The notes under the pieces are model-generated. The model was given only the letters and a program-made list of their open reading frames with translations, searched no databases and was not told where the DNA came from. From positions 1 through 64,000 of the forward strand of contig CAIFEY010000007.1 of the NCBI GenBank assembly GCA_903789635.1: a DNA stretch of 64,000 nt, written 5' to 3'. Source of the DNA: an uncultured Eubacteriaceae bacterium (GTDB lineage: Bacteria; Bacillota; Clostridia; Peptostreptococcales; Anaerovoracaceae). Each line of letters starts with the position of its first letter. Positions within the stretch are counted from its first letter, which is position 1. The translations under genes were made by a program, and so were the position numbers. This document shows positions 41,657 to 51,970 of the stretch, piece by piece.

Positions 41657-41770
41657 AGCCTCATAGCCGATGTGAGCAGGCGAGTCCGTGCGCCTGGTGA
41701 GTTTTTTTCACCCTGCGGCGGTCTGCCATTTTAGAGTGCAAAAAATAAAAAATCAGGATAAAGACAGATA

Positions 41771-41802
41771 TGCACCACGCGGGCGCTTGATCTGCGGGTG
41801 CA
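41771..41802. terminator. Hairpin TGCACCACGC...GCGGGTGCA
   Basis: Inverted repeat with one bulge followed by TTTATT. Confidence 0.55.
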
Positions 41803-41938
41803 TTTATTATATAGTAATAGGTCGTTGACAAAATATGACAGCAGCACATGATGTAAATAATGATACAGTATTATTTAGTCATAGCGGCTGATGATTAGCT
41901 GACGATTGATAAATAATAGGAAAGAGATATTCAGGCGA

Positions 41939-42505
41939 ATGAAGATCGAAGAAGTACTCATCGTCGAGGGACGCGACGACACGGCGGCGATTCGCCGTGC
42001 GGTAGACGCGGAGACCATCGAGACGCATGGGTTTGGAATGAGTGACGAGATGTGGCGCAGGATTGAGGCGGCACACGAGAAGAAGGGCATCATCGTCTTC
42101 ACCGATCCGGATTCCGCAGGGGAGCGGATCAGGAGGAAGGTAACCGAACGGTTCCCGGATGCCAAGCAGGCTTTTCTGCCGCGCGCACAGGCCATGAAGA
42201 AGGACAACATCGGTGTAGAGAACGCCAGGCCGGAGGCGATCCGCGAGGCGCTCTCCAAGGCACACTGCACCGTAGGCGCGGAAGACAAAGAGGAAACTGC
42301 GCTGTATACATGGGAGGATATGACCGAGAACGGCCTCTGCGGAGGCGCAGGAAGCAGGGACAGACGTCAGGCTTTGGGGGATATCCTGGGCATCGGGTAC
42401 GGAAACGCCCGCGCGACGCTGAGCAAGCTGAACGGATTTCATATCGACAGAGAGGAGTTTTATGGAGCTTTACAATCCATTGACGATCAAACTGCTGAAG
42501 AATAA
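41939..42505 (+). CDS. rnmV: Ribonuclease M5 (Toprim); start could be 41906
   Basis: 'EEVLIVEGRDDTAAIRRAVDAETIETHGFG', 'GIIVFTDPDSAGERIRRKV'. Confidence 0.92.
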   Translation: MKIEEVLIVEGRDDTAAIRRAVDAETIETHGFGMSDEMWRRIEAAHEKKGIIVFTDPDSAGERIRRKVTERFPDAKQAFLPRAQAMKKDNIGVENARPEAIREALSKAHCTVGAEDKEETALYTWEDMTENGLCGGAGSRDRRQALGDILGIGYGNARATLSKLNGFHIDREEFYGALQSIDDQTAEE

Positions 42506-43313
42506 GTACGGATTTCAATTCGCCAAGAGCTTTGGGCAGAATTTCCTTACCGATCCGGAGGTCATAGACGGCATCGCAGGCGGGGCCGGACTTGGCCCGG
42601 ACGACTTTGTCCTGGAAATCGGACCGGGAATCGGCGTACTGACGGCGGAAATCTGCCGCCGCGCCGGAAAGGCAGCGTCCATCGAGATCGACCCGCACAT
42701 GGTCACGGTCCTGCACGACACGCTCGCCGAGTTCGACAACGTCCACGTCATCGAGCAGGACGTGCTGAAAACCGACCTGAAGCAGATCATCGAGGATGAG
42801 AAGGGAAGCTGCAGCCACGTCAAGGTCCTGGGCAACCTGCCGTATTACATCACCACGCCGATTATCATGAAGCTCCTGACCGAGCACGTCCCGGCGGAAT
42901 GCATCGTCATCATGATGCAGAAGGAGGTCGCGGAGAGAATCTGTGCGGAACCGGGAAGCCGGACGTACGGCGCACTTTCCGTGACGGTTCAGTACTACTG
43001 CGAGGTCTCCATGGTCATGGAGGTGCCGCGCGAGTCGTTCATGCCGATGCCTATGGTGGACTCCGCCGTGCTGAGGCTCGACGTCCGCAGCAAGCCGGCC
43101 GTGGAGGTGAAGGATGAGGCCATGTTCTTCCGCTGCGTCAAAGCCGGATTCAGCCAGAGACGAAAGACCCTGCTGAATTCCCTGATGACGATGGGAGAGA
43201 GCAAGGAACGCGTCAAGGCCGCCCTGGAGGAGGCCGGAATCGACCCGAAGAGAAGGGCGGAGACACTCAGCCTGGAGGAATTCGGGCGTCTGTCCGACGT
43301 ATTCGTGAAATAA
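42462..43313 (+). CDS. rsmA: 16S rRNA dimethyladenosine transferase RsmA/KsgA
   Basis: 'KSFGQNFLTDPEVIDGIA', 'VLEIGPGIGVLTAEIC', 'VLGNLPYYITTPIIMKLL'. Confidence 0.97.
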   Translation: MELYNPLTIKLLKNKYGFQFAKSFGQNFLTDPEVIDGIAGGAGLGPDDFVLEIGPGIGVLTAEICRRAGKAASIEIDPHMVTVLHDTLAEFDNVHVIEQDVLKTDLKQIIEDEKGSCSHVKVLGNLPYYITTPIIMKLLTEHVPAECIVIMMQKEVAERICAEPGSRTYGALSVTVQYYCEVSMVMEVPRESFMPMPMVDSAVLRLDVRSKPAVEVKDEAMFFRCVKAGFSQRRKTLLNSLMTMGESKERVKAALEEAGIDPKRRAETLSLEEFGRLSDVFVK

Positions 43314-43375
43314 GAGAGGGAAAACAGGAGAGGAACCAGAACTTGTTTCTGGCGAAAGTAGTGGAGTGAAGTCCA

Positions 43376-45376
43376 ATGAGTAAACTGAAGCAATTCTATA
43401 ATAATCCGAAAGTCCGAAATCCCTTCGTCTGGGATCTGATGCTCGCGTTCATTTTCAACCTGATTATCGAGACGCTGGCGAGACAGTCGATGCCGGGATA
43501 CGGCGGAATCTATTTCATGGTGACCAGGCCGCTGGCGTTCTTCGACAACGTGCTGATCATCTACGCGACGCTGGTCATCTCGGCGCTGTTCCGGAGGAGC
43601 ACGTTCGTGCTGACCCTGATTTCATCCTTCTGGATGATCCTGGGCGTGACGAACGGCATCATCCTGTCGCAGCGCATGACCCCGTTCACCGTGAAGGACT
43701 TGAGTTCCATGGCGGACGGAGCGACGATTCTGACCAATTACTTTTCCAAGATTCAGCTTCTGCTGATGTTTGGATCGATCACGATACTGGTGCTCGTCTT
43801 TGTGCTGCTGTTCTTGAAGGGACCTAAGCGCAAGGGGAACATCCACTTCAAGAAGTCGCTGATCGCGGTGGTGCTGATCATTCTGTCGGCATTCGGTGCG
43901 ACGGCGGGACTGATTAAGACCGGAACACTGGCGACATTCTTCGGAAATCTGGCGTACGCATACCAGGATTACGGTGTGCCGTACTGCTTTATCAATACCT
44001 GGATGAATACCGGAATCCACCGACCGTCCAACTACAGTAAGACGAACGTGGAGAAGATCCTGCCGAGCAGCGATATGAACAAGAACGGAACCGTAAAGCG
44101 CGAGAAGGACAATTCCGCGAACACGGAGAACAAGCCGAACATCCTGTTCCTGCAGCTGGAGTCGTTCGTCGATCCGACGCTGTTCAAAAATGTAAAATTC
44201 TCCCAGGACCCAATTCCGTATTACCGCAGCCTGATGAAGAACTATTCTTCTGGAAACCTGATCGTTCCGGCGTGCGGAGCAGGTACGGCGAACACGGAGT
44301 TCGAGGTCATGACCGGTCTGAGCGTCAAGCTCTTCGGACCTGGTGAGTACCCGTTCAAGTCCGTCCTGAAGGACGAGACGGCGGAGAGTATCGCCTGGGA
44401 TCTGCGTGACATCGGATATTCCTCCCATGCCATCCACGACCACAGAGCGATGTTCTACAATAGAAATACCGTATTCAACAACATCGGCTACAACACCTTC
44501 ACGTCGGTCGAGTACATGCCGAATGTCGAGAAGACGCCTAAGGGCTGGGAGAAGGATAAGATCCTGACTTCTCAGATCATGGAAGCGCTGGATTCGACCA
44601 AGAACAGGGACTACGTCTACACGATCTCTGTCCAGGGACATGGTAAGTACCCGTCAGATCCGGTGCTGACCAACCCTAAGATCAAGGTCACCAAGGCGCC
44701 GAACGAGGAGACAAAGAATAAGTACGAGTACTACGTCAACCAGGTCTACGAGATGGATCAGTTCGTCAAGAACCTGACGGCGACGCTCTCCAAGTTCAAG
44801 GAGCCGACCGTTCTGGTCATGTACGGTGACCATATTCCGGCGCTGGATGTAACTTCGGACAATTATGCTCTGCCGAGCCTCTATGAGACGCAGTATGTCG
44901 TCTGGAGCAACTTCAAGATGAAGAAAGAGGATAAGACCCTTCACGCGTACCAGCTTGCGGCGGACGTCCTGGGACGCCTCGGCATCCATAACGGAACGAC
45001 GATCATGTACCACCAGCAGACTAACCACAACAGCAAGAACTACCTGAAGAACCTGAAGATGCTCGGTTACGACATGCTCTACGGTCACCGCTACATCTAC
45101 GGCGGAACCAACCCGTACCCGAAGAGCGGCATGAAGATGGGCGTCAAGACGATCAAGGTCAAGAAGGTCGTCGAGGTCGCGGGCAAGTACTACATCCGCG
45201 GCGAGAACTTCACCGAGCAGAGTAAGATCACACTGCACGGAAAGACGCTGAGCACCAAGTATCTGACGCCTCAGCTGCTCGTATTGAAGACCAAGGTCGA
45301 CCCGAGCGAGGCGAAGAACATGAAGGTCAGCCAGGTAGACAAGTCAGACAACACGATCATCAGTACGACGGAGTAG
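43376..45376 (+). CDS. LTA synthase family protein / sulfatase, with C-terminal beta-rich extension
   Basis: Five-TM N-terminus; 'KPNILFLQLESFVDPTLF', 'GAGTANTEFEVMTGLS', 'YSSHAIHDHRAMFYNRN', 'VLVMYGDHIPAL'. Confidence 0.9.
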   Translation: MSKLKQFYNNPKVRNPFVWDLMLAFIFNLIIETLARQSMPGYGGIYFMVTRPLAFFDNVLIIYATLVISALFRRSTFVLTLISSFWMILGVTNGIILSQRMTPFTVKDLSSMADGATILTNYFSKIQLLLMFGSITILVLVFVLLFLKGPKRKGNIHFKKSLIAVVLIILSAFGATAGLIKTGTLATFFGNLAYAYQDYGVPYCFINTWMNTGIHRPSNYSKTNVEKILPSSDMNKNGTVKREKDNSANTENKPNILFLQLESFVDPTLFKNVKFSQDPIPYYRSLMKNYSSGNLIVPACGAGTANTEFEVMTGLSVKLFGPGEYPFKSVLKDETAESIAWDLRDIGYSSHAIHDHRAMFYNRNTVFNNIGYNTFTSVEYMPNVEKTPKGWEKDKILTSQIMEALDSTKNRDYVYTISVQGHGKYPSDPVLTNPKIKVTKAPNEETKNKYEYYVNQVYEMDQFVKNLTATLSKFKEPTVLVMYGDHIPALDVTSDNYALPSLYETQYVVWSNFKMKKEDKTLHAYQLAADVLGRLGIHNGTTIMYHQQTNHNSKNYLKNLKMLGYDMLYGHRYIYGGTNPYPKSGMKMGVKTIKVKKVVEVAGKYYIRGENFTEQSKITLHGKTLSTKYLTPQLLVLKTKVDPSEAKNMKVSQVDKSDNTIISTTE

Positions 45377-45386
45377 GAGCGAGCGA

Positions 45387-46097
45387 ATGGGGAAAATCAT
45401 AAAGAAAATCATCAGGTTGATTTTCCTGCTCGTATTGCTCGCCGTGCTCGTGATCGCGGGACTGAACGTCTATGTCTGCGCCAAAGAATACGGCCGCAGG
45501 ACGGTGACTGTGACGGAAAACGATCAGACGCTTACTGCCGCACAGAAGCGGAGCTTCAAACAGCTGAACCCGCAGTGCATCATCGTCCTGGGCGCCGGCA
45601 TCAAGACCGCGGACGAACCCTCCGACATGCTGAAGGACCGCCTGGACACCGCCATCATGCTGTATAAGGCGGGGGTCGCGAAGAAGATCCTCCTGACCGG
45701 CGACAACGGCACGGTTCAGCACAACGAGATCCACGTGATGCTGCTGTACATGAGGCGCGCGGGAATCCCGGACGAGGTCCTGTTCTGCGACCACGCCGGC
45801 TTCTCCACCTACGACTCCATGTACCGCGCGCAGTCGATCTTCTGCGTGAAGCGGGCGGTCGTCGTGACGCAGTCGTACCACTTGTACCGCGCGCTGTATA
45901 TCGCGGAGGGGCTCGGGATCGACGTGCAGGGCGCGGCCTCCGACCAGTGCTCCTATACCGGATGGTTTTACCGCGACGCCCGTGAGGTCGTTGCAAGGAT
46001 CAAGGACATCGGAAAGGTCGCCGTGCGCGCAAAACCGCTGCTCGGCGGAAGCAAGATTCCGATCACCGGAAGCGGCGTGAGCAGCCACGGGGAGTAG
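45387..46097 (+). CDS. SanA/YdcF (DUF218) family membrane protein
   Basis: 'CIIVLGAGIKTADEPSDMLKDRLDTAIMLYKAGVAKKILLTGDNG', 'VVTQSYHLYRALYIAEGLGID'. Confidence 0.9.
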   Translation: MGKIIKKIIRLIFLLVLLAVLVIAGLNVYVCAKEYGRRTVTVTENDQTLTAAQKRSFKQLNPQCIIVLGAGIKTADEPSDMLKDRLDTAIMLYKAGVAKKILLTGDNGTVQHNEIHVMLLYMRRAGIPDEVLFCDHAGFSTYDSMYRAQSIFCVKRAVVVTQSYHLYRALYIAEGLGIDVQGAASDQCSYTGWFYRDAREVVARIKDIGKVAVRAKPLLGGSKIPITGSGVSSHGE

Positions 46098-46219
46098 TCC
46101 GGCGGCTTTGACTGCCTGTCATTCCGTCAGGCTCGGCACGCTGTCGATCCGTCTACGGCGTTCCGATGACTTGATGGCTGCAGGGCAGTGAAAACAACAG
46201 AATCATGAAGACAACAGAA

Positions 46220-46260
46220 AACCCAGCAGTCCGGCGTTCGTACGCGGTGACTGCTGGGTT
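46220..46260. terminator. Perfect 12-bp hairpin terminator between convergent genes
   Basis: AACCCAGCAGTC...GACTGCTGGGTT with inner GCGT/ACGC. Confidence 0.85.
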
Positions 46261-46393
46261 ATTTGGATTTTGATTTTGTCGTGGCACCCGGCCCTGCGAG
46301 AATGACAGAATCCGAATGCGTTCGTCATTTCGCACGGATCGGGAGCAGACTGCCAGTTCGGCTGTCGATCCGGTCGGCAGGGAATGGCCTGTC

Positions 46394-47170
46394 TTACTGC
46401 TCGGCAGAAGTGTCGGAAGATTCCGGCGCGTCCTCCAGAACGTCGTGATTGGAAAGTGCCTGGCGGATCGTGCTCTCCACGGCCTCGCCGGCCTCATGCT
46501 GACCGTGGCGGTCAAGCCCGGCGGTCTCGACGTACGGGTGGATGTGGACGCTGATCTCCGCAGGATGGAATTTTCCCTCCTCTTCGAAGACGTGGTAGCT
46601 GCCGTCGATGGTGATCGGGACGATCGGCGCCTTGGCCTTGTAGGCCATCTTGAAGCTGCCGCCCTTGAAGTGGCGCATGCGTGCTTCGCGGCTCCTGGTG
46701 CCCTCCGGGAAGATGGCGAGGTTGTAGCCGTCCTTGATCCGGTCCGAGCCCTCCTTAAGGCTCTGCATGGCCTCGCGCGCGTCGCCTCTCTTCAGGAAGA
46801 TGCCGCCGATATTGCGGATCCAGCGGCCCAGCATCGGGATCTTCTCCAGGGAGTCTTTGGCGACAAAGCCCACCTGGCGCTCATTCAGCGCGACCAGGAT
46901 GGCGATGATGTCGGCGTAGCCCTGATGGTTGGAGATCACGAGGAAACCATCCTGCTCCGGCAGGTTCTCGCGTCCCTCGACGTTGATCGTGAGCTTCAGG
47001 CGCCGGCAGACGTCCGTCGCCCAGTCGTAGGCGGCGTGCCCCGTGACCTGGCGGTCCTTCACCGGATCCCCGGAATTTCTTGCGGCGTTGATATCGTTTT
47101 CATAATGATTAAACACCCTCAGGGAGTTGGCGACTCTGAGGAGTGTCGGAAGACTTCGTAATATGCCCAT
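46394..47170 (-). CDS. 1-acyl-sn-glycerol-3-phosphate acyltransferase (PlsC family)
   Basis: 'GFLVISNHQGYADIIAIL', 'LAIFPEGTRSREARMRHFKGGSFKMA', 'IVPITIDGS'. Confidence 0.93.
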   Translation of the reverse strand: MGILRSLPTLLRVANSLRVFNHYENDINAARNSGDPVKDRQVTGHAAYDWATDVCRRLKLTINVEGRENLPEQDGFLVISNHQGYADIIAILVALNERQVGFVAKDSLEKIPMLGRWIRNIGGIFLKRGDAREAMQSLKEGSDRIKDGYNLAIFPEGTRSREARMRHFKGGSFKMAYKAKAPIVPITIDGSYHVFEEEGKFHPAEISVHIHPYVETAGLDRHGQHEAGEAVESTIRQALSNHDVLEDAPESSDTSAEQ

Positions 47171-47448
47171 ATGTTCTCCTAATAAACAGCAGGGACGGGA
47201 TCCGGATACGGCCCGCCCTGCGCAGTGTTTCAACTATATCCAGTTATCAGTATAATTAGTATCCCGTTCAGAATCAAGAATCCGGGGAAGGAAAGGGGAC
47301 CGCAGGATCAAGATGTTTCACACAAGCCTCCCTGCAGAGTCAGGGGATATATGTTATCATGGGGAAAGGCGGCCTTAAACCTGAGAAAGCGCCGCAAATC
47401 TACAGAATACAGGAGGATGTGAGAGGGCAGGAGGAGCCCTCGCTCGTT

Positions 47449-48120
47449 ATGACTAATTATAATCTCAACCGACAGAAAGAAACGATTCACTACAGGGGCA
47501 GAATCATCGGCGGCATCTGCTGCATCGCACTGTTCTGCATCATCGCATGGCTGGTCGAGAGCGGGTATACCAAGGGAATCGACCACGCGGTCCAGTACTT
47601 CGCGTACGGCACCAGAAACGGCGTCACAGACCATCTAATGGTCCCGATCACATATATGGCCTCGCGATACTTTATCATCGCTGTGATTGCGATTTTGCTG
47701 GTTCTGCCGGCCACGAGGACGTCGTTCGGCGTCCCGCTCACCATATCGTCGGCACTGGCGATGATTCCGTATAAGATCCTGAAGAACACGTTCGCAAGGC
47801 CGCGGCCGAACCCGTCGATGTGGCTCGTCCAGGAGCACGGCTTCAGCTTCCCGAGCGGTCATTCCATGAACGGCCTGATCTTCTACGCGATGGCGATCTT
47901 CCTGATCCGCAGAAGCGACCTGAGCCCGTACACCAAGAACGTTCTGACCGCCGTCTTCGCGCTTCTGATCCCGCTGATCGGCTGGACCAGGCTCTTCTGC
48001 GGCGTTCACTACGTCAGCGATGTGTTCGGCGGCTGGAGTGCCGGTCTCGCGTGGGTGCTGCTGGTGTCCTGCGTGTTCGATCGTTGGGGACAAAGGCAAA
48101 TTGTTAAAGAAAAAATTTAA
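47449..48120 (+). CDS. PAP2-family membrane phosphatase; start uncertain
   Basis: 'KNTFARPRP', 'FSFPSGHSMNGLIFYAM', 'TRLFCGVHYVSDVFGGWSAG' = three PAP2 motifs. Confidence 0.9.
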   Translation: MTNYNLNRQKETIHYRGRIIGGICCIALFCIIAWLVESGYTKGIDHAVQYFAYGTRNGVTDHLMVPITYMASRYFIIAVIAILLVLPATRTSFGVPLTISSALAMIPYKILKNTFARPRPNPSMWLVQEHGFSFPSGHSMNGLIFYAMAIFLIRRSDLSPYTKNVLTAVFALLIPLIGWTRLFCGVHYVSDVFGGWSAGLAWVLLVSCVFDRWGQRQIVKEKI

Positions 48121-48239
48121 ATTTCTGACAAAAAAGTGTGTAAAACTGATGGATTACGGTATAATCATAATAACAACAACTTTTCCGGAGCTTCCGGAGG
48201 GGCTGCTAATGAAATGAACTTTTTAATAAGGAGGAAATT

Positions 48240-48398
48240 ATGATTTACGTATGTGAAGCATGTGGATATGAGTATGACCCAGCAGTAGGTGATCCGGATA
48301 ACGGAATCGCTCCGGGAACTAAGTTTGAGGATCTTCCGGATGATTGGACCTGCCCGGTTTGCGGAGTAGAGAAGGATCAGTTCTCCCCTAAGGAGTAG
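48240..48398 (+). CDS. Rubredoxin (52 aa, not in the supplied ORF track)
   Basis: '[52 protein letters not shown]'; AAGGAGG RBS. Confidence 0.97.
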   Translation: MIYVCEACGYEYDPAVGDPDNGIAPGTKFEDLPDDWTCPVCGVEKDQFSPKE

Positions 48399-48478
48399 TC
48401 ATTGGAACAGTCATTCCCATGCAGGCCGCCCGCGGAAGCTTGGATTACGGCCGAATAAATGAATAGACGAATAAGAAA

Positions 48479-48517
48479 ACTGCCCAGGGCCTTGCGGCCT
48501 CGGGCAGTCTTTTTATG
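48479..48517 (+). terminator. Rho-independent terminator after rubredoxin
   Basis: ACTGCCCAGGGCCTTGCGGCCTCGGGCAGTCTTTTT. Confidence 0.9.
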
Positions 48518-48614
48518 GTTTCAAGAAGGTTTACTTCTATTGGTTTTCGAGTGGTTCTCGAGTGGTTCTCGAGATTGCGCATCCGGGATCAGTTGCATGA
48601 TCCTGAACGCGTGA

Positions 48615-49715
48615 TTAGTCCTCGCTGTTCAGCAGGTCGATGTCGAGCGGGTAACGGCCGAAGATGCGGGCTGCGTCCATCAGGGCAGTCATGTTCTCGG
48701 TCGGTGTTCCTGTCGGCATCTGGCAGCCGGAAGTCAGCGTGAATCCGCATGGGGAATCCCACGCGTCACGGATGCAGGCCTTAGCGGAACGCAGGACATC
48801 CTGCGGTGTGCCGTAGCGCATGACGTCGACCGGCGGGACATTGCCCATGATCGTCATCTTGTCGCCCAAGACTTCCTTTGCCTCGAGAAGGCTCTCGCAG
48901 TTATCCAGGGAGAATCCGCTGATTCCGGTGTCACGCAGGTCTTCCCAGATCTTGCGGCTCGTGCCGCAGATGTGCAGACCGCAGCCTGCGCCCTGGCTCT
49001 TGATGAAGTCTACGTTCTTCTGCAGGTACGGCAGCGAGAACTCCTTATACTGCTTCTCGTTGATCAGGGAAGTGGAGCTGACCGGATCGCAGAAGCCGAT
49101 GCCGATCTCCATGTCGATCAGGCGCTGGATGTAGCGGTTGTTGTTCTCTACGATGACATCCATTAGCTGGTGGATCTTCTCCGGGGCCTTGATCATGCCG
49201 ATCATGAGCTTTTCTGTTCCCATGACCATTGCGGCGATCGTGAACGGTCCGGTGACGCTGGCGCTGATCGGAACGGTCTTGCCGAGCTTCTCCTTGACCA
49301 TGGCGAGTCCCTTCAGGATGATCGGCAGACGGCCGTCCTTGTCGACATCGACGAGCTTGGCGCTGTCGATTTCCTTGAGGCTCTTGATTGCCGGAGTCTT
49401 CAGCTGGGAGATGTTGTCATCGAAGTAAGCGATCTCCGATCCCATCGCCTCCGCCATTCCGCGCAGGGTGGTGGAGAGGCCGGCTCCGTCGGAGTGGAAG
49501 TTCTCCTGGAGATAGACCTCCAGGTCGCACATCATCTCAGAGGAGTGGTAGTACTCGGCGATCGACATGCCCATCAGAGGTGCCATCGTCTCTCCCGTGT
49601 CCAGGCTGGCAGGGATGCGGTCTACGTCCTTTCCCTGTGCATACAGCGTCGTTCTCTCGATTGCCGTCAGTTCGTCCTTAGGAACCTCGAGTCCGTGAAG
49701 ATATTTTTCGATCAT
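48615..49715 (-). CDS. UroD-superfamily cobamide methyltransferase (MtaA/MtvB-like)
   Basis: 'ERTTLYAQGKDVDRIPAS', 'SASVTGPFTIAAMVMG', 'GLHICGTSRKIWEDLRDTGISGFSLDNCESL', 'IMGNVPPVDVMRYGTPQDV'. Confidence 0.85.
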   Translation of the reverse strand: MIEKYLHGLEVPKDELTAIERTTLYAQGKDVDRIPASLDTGETMAPLMGMSIAEYYHSSEMMCDLEVYLQENFHSDGAGLSTTLRGMAEAMGSEIAYFDDNISQLKTPAIKSLKEIDSAKLVDVDKDGRLPIILKGLAMVKEKLGKTVPISASVTGPFTIAAMVMGTEKLMIGMIKAPEKIHQLMDVIVENNNRYIQRLIDMEIGIGFCDPVSSTSLINEKQYKEFSLPYLQKNVDFIKSQGAGCGLHICGTSRKIWEDLRDTGISGFSLDNCESLLEAKEVLGDKMTIMGNVPPVDVMRYGTPQDVLRSAKACIRDAWDSPCGFTLTSGCQMPTGTPTENMTALMDAARIFGRYPLDIDLLNSED

Positions 49716-49725
49716 GTTTTCCTCC

Positions 49726-50373
49726 TTAGTTTGCACCCATCATTTCCTTGATCTTCAGTACAGCGGCATGTGCGTTCGGTGTGTACGCGTCTGCGCCGAT
49801 GAGATCTGCGAATTTCTGGGAGATCGGGCCGCCGCCGATCATGACCTTATACTTGTCACGGATTCCGCGGTCCTTCAGCTTGTTCACGACAGTGCGCATG
49901 CCTTCCATCGTGGTCGTCATCAGAGTGGACATGCAGATCAGGTCACAGTTGTTCTCCTCTGCTGTCTCGATGAAGCTGTCCAGCGGAACGTCCTTGCCGA
50001 GGTCGTAGACCTTGAATCCTGCAGCTTCGCACATGATCTTAACCAGGTTCTTGCCGATGTCGTGGGTGTCTCCCTCGACAACTCCGATAACAAGGCTGAC
50101 CGGTGTCTCAGACGACTCCTGCTTGATATGCGGCTTCAGGATGTCGATTCCTGCATTCATCGCGAAGGAAGCGGTCATAACTTCCGGCAGGAAGTATTCT
50201 TCGGTTTCGAACAGTTCGCTGACACGGTTCATTCCGTCGATCAGTCCCATCTGAATTGTCTCAGACGGATCGATGCCGGCTTCCAGTGTCTGTTCGCAGA
50301 GATCTTCTACTGCTTCGTCATCCATATCGACGACGTTATCGCTGATTTCTTTGAAAAGTTGTTCTTCGTCCAT
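49726..50373 (-). CDS. Corrinoid (B12-binding) methyl-carrier protein
   Basis: 'GVVEGDTHDIGKNLVKIMCEAAGFKVYDLGKDVP' (DxHxxG), 'MIGGGPISQKFADLIGADAYTPNAHAAV'. Confidence 0.95.
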   Translation of the reverse strand: MDEEQLFKEISDNVVDMDDEAVEDLCEQTLEAGIDPSETIQMGLIDGMNRVSELFETEEYFLPEVMTASFAMNAGIDILKPHIKQESSETPVSLVIGVVEGDTHDIGKNLVKIMCEAAGFKVYDLGKDVPLDSFIETAEENNCDLICMSTLMTTTMEGMRTVVNKLKDRGIRDKYKVMIGGGPISQKFADLIGADAYTPNAHAAVLKIKEMMGAN

Positions 50374-50509
50374 AATGCTCACACTCCTAAGTCTACGTTT
50401 GGGACAAAATTTATTTCCGGTAAAATACCAGGAAAGCGGAAACAGCCTGTGTAATCATGCTGTCTCCGCTGTTTCTGCAATAGTTGTTATTATAACATAT
50501 TATGTCGGA

Positions 50510-51970
50510 TTATGCCTCGAAATTGTCAGGATCCTCAGCTCTAAGCTCAGCGTTCTCCTGTCTGATCTTCTTGACTTCCTCAACGTTGTTCTCTGCGCAG
50601 TCATACTCCCAGTTCCAAGGATTCTTCTTGGTGAAGCCGTCTGCGAACGGAACGAAGATGGACAGCAGTGCGACGAAGAACAGGATCATGCAGTACCATA
50701 CGTAAGGTACGATGCTTGTCGGGTTCAGAGCTGCGCTGCCCTTCAGGTAAGCGTTGGACAGAGACAGGCACATCAGGACCTGAGCGCCGTAAGGGAGTAC
50801 ACCCTGCAGGCAGCAGGAGAAGATGTCCAGCAGGGAAGCTGTACGTCTCGGATCGATGTGGTAACGTGTAGCTACCTTCTTTGCCAGAGCTCCTACGACT
50901 ACGATGGATACAGTGTTGTTCGCTGTAGCGCAGTCGATCAGGGATGTCAGGAGGGAGACGCCGACCTGTGCGGACTTCTTGCCCTTCATGACTTTCTGCA
51001 GTTTCTCCAGCAGCCAGTTAATACCGCCGTTATGCATGACAAGCTCTGCCATACCAGCAACGAGCAGGGTCAGGAAGAATACCTCGTTCATGCTCGTGAA
51101 TCCTGTCCAGACGTTCTGGGCAAAGGTGAAGATGGTCAGCTTTCCATAGCAGATTCCGATGATTCCTGCCAGGAAGATTCCGATGGTCAGTACCAGGAAT
51201 ACGTTCATTCCGATCAGGGCCAGTACGAGGACTGCGATGTACGGCAGAACCTTGATGACCTGGAAGTCCAGGCTCTGCATCGCTACGATGGTGTCCGGAC
51301 GGCCGAAGATCAGGAGAAGTATTATGGTTATTATTGCGGAAGGGAGGGAAATCAGGAAGTTCATGTGGAACTTATCCTTCATCTCTACGCCCTGTGTACG
51401 TGTAGCTGCGATTGTGGTATCGGAAATCATGGACAGGTTGTCTCCGAACATAGCGCCGCCGATGCAGGCACCGATGACCAGAGGAATGCTCAGATGTCCC
51501 TTATCTGCAATACCGATAACGATAGGAATGATTGCTCCTACGGTTCCCATGGAAGTACCTGTTGCAGTACTCATGAATGCTGCGATGATGAAGATGCCGG
51601 CAGCCAGGAAACGGACCGGAATAAAGGTCAGTCCCATGTTTACTGTAGCATCTCTTCCGCCCATAGCTGCTGCTACGGTGGAGAAAGCTCCGGCGAGGAT
51701 ATAGATGATCAGCATCGTCAGGATGTCTTCCTTGCCGACTCCTCTTGCGAAGATGGAGAAGCGCTCAGCGAGTGTTCCTCTCGTCATCGCGAATGCGACC
51801 AGAACTGCGACGAACATGGCGGATACAGATGGGAACTGGTAGAACGCCATTTCTACGCCCTTAGCCTGCAGGTACAGACCTGCGCCGAGGTAGATGATAA
51901 TGAAAACAATAAAAGGCAGAAGTGCGGCACCGCTGCTTTTTTGCTTTCGGAGATCATGATTGTTGCTCAT
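50510..51970 (-). CDS. NhaC-family Na+/H+ antiporter-like transporter
   Basis: Polytopic; 'GTVGAIIPIVIGIADKGHLSIPLVIGACIGGAMFGDNLSMISDTTIAATRTQGVEMKDKF' is an NhaC signature; GAAGGAG RBS. Confidence 0.88.
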   Translation of the reverse strand: MSNNHDLRKQKSSGAALLPFIVFIIIYLGAGLYLQAKGVEMAFYQFPSVSAMFVAVLVAFAMTRGTLAERFSIFARGVGKEDILTMLIIYILAGAFSTVAAAMGGRDATVNMGLTFIPVRFLAAGIFIIAAFMSTATGTSMGTVGAIIPIVIGIADKGHLSIPLVIGACIGGAMFGDNLSMISDTTIAATRTQGVEMKDKFHMNFLISLPSAIITIILLLIFGRPDTIVAMQSLDFQVIKVLPYIAVLVLALIGMNVFLVLTIGIFLAGIIGICYGKLTIFTFAQNVWTGFTSMNEVFFLTLLVAGMAELVMHNGGINWLLEKLQKVMKGKKSAQVGVSLLTSLIDCATANNTVSIVVVGALAKKVATRYHIDPRRTASLLDIFSCCLQGVLPYGAQVLMCLSLSNAYLKGSAALNPTSIVPYVWYCMILFFVALLSIFVPFADGFTKKNPWNWEYDCAENNVEEVKKIRQENAELRAEDPDNFEA

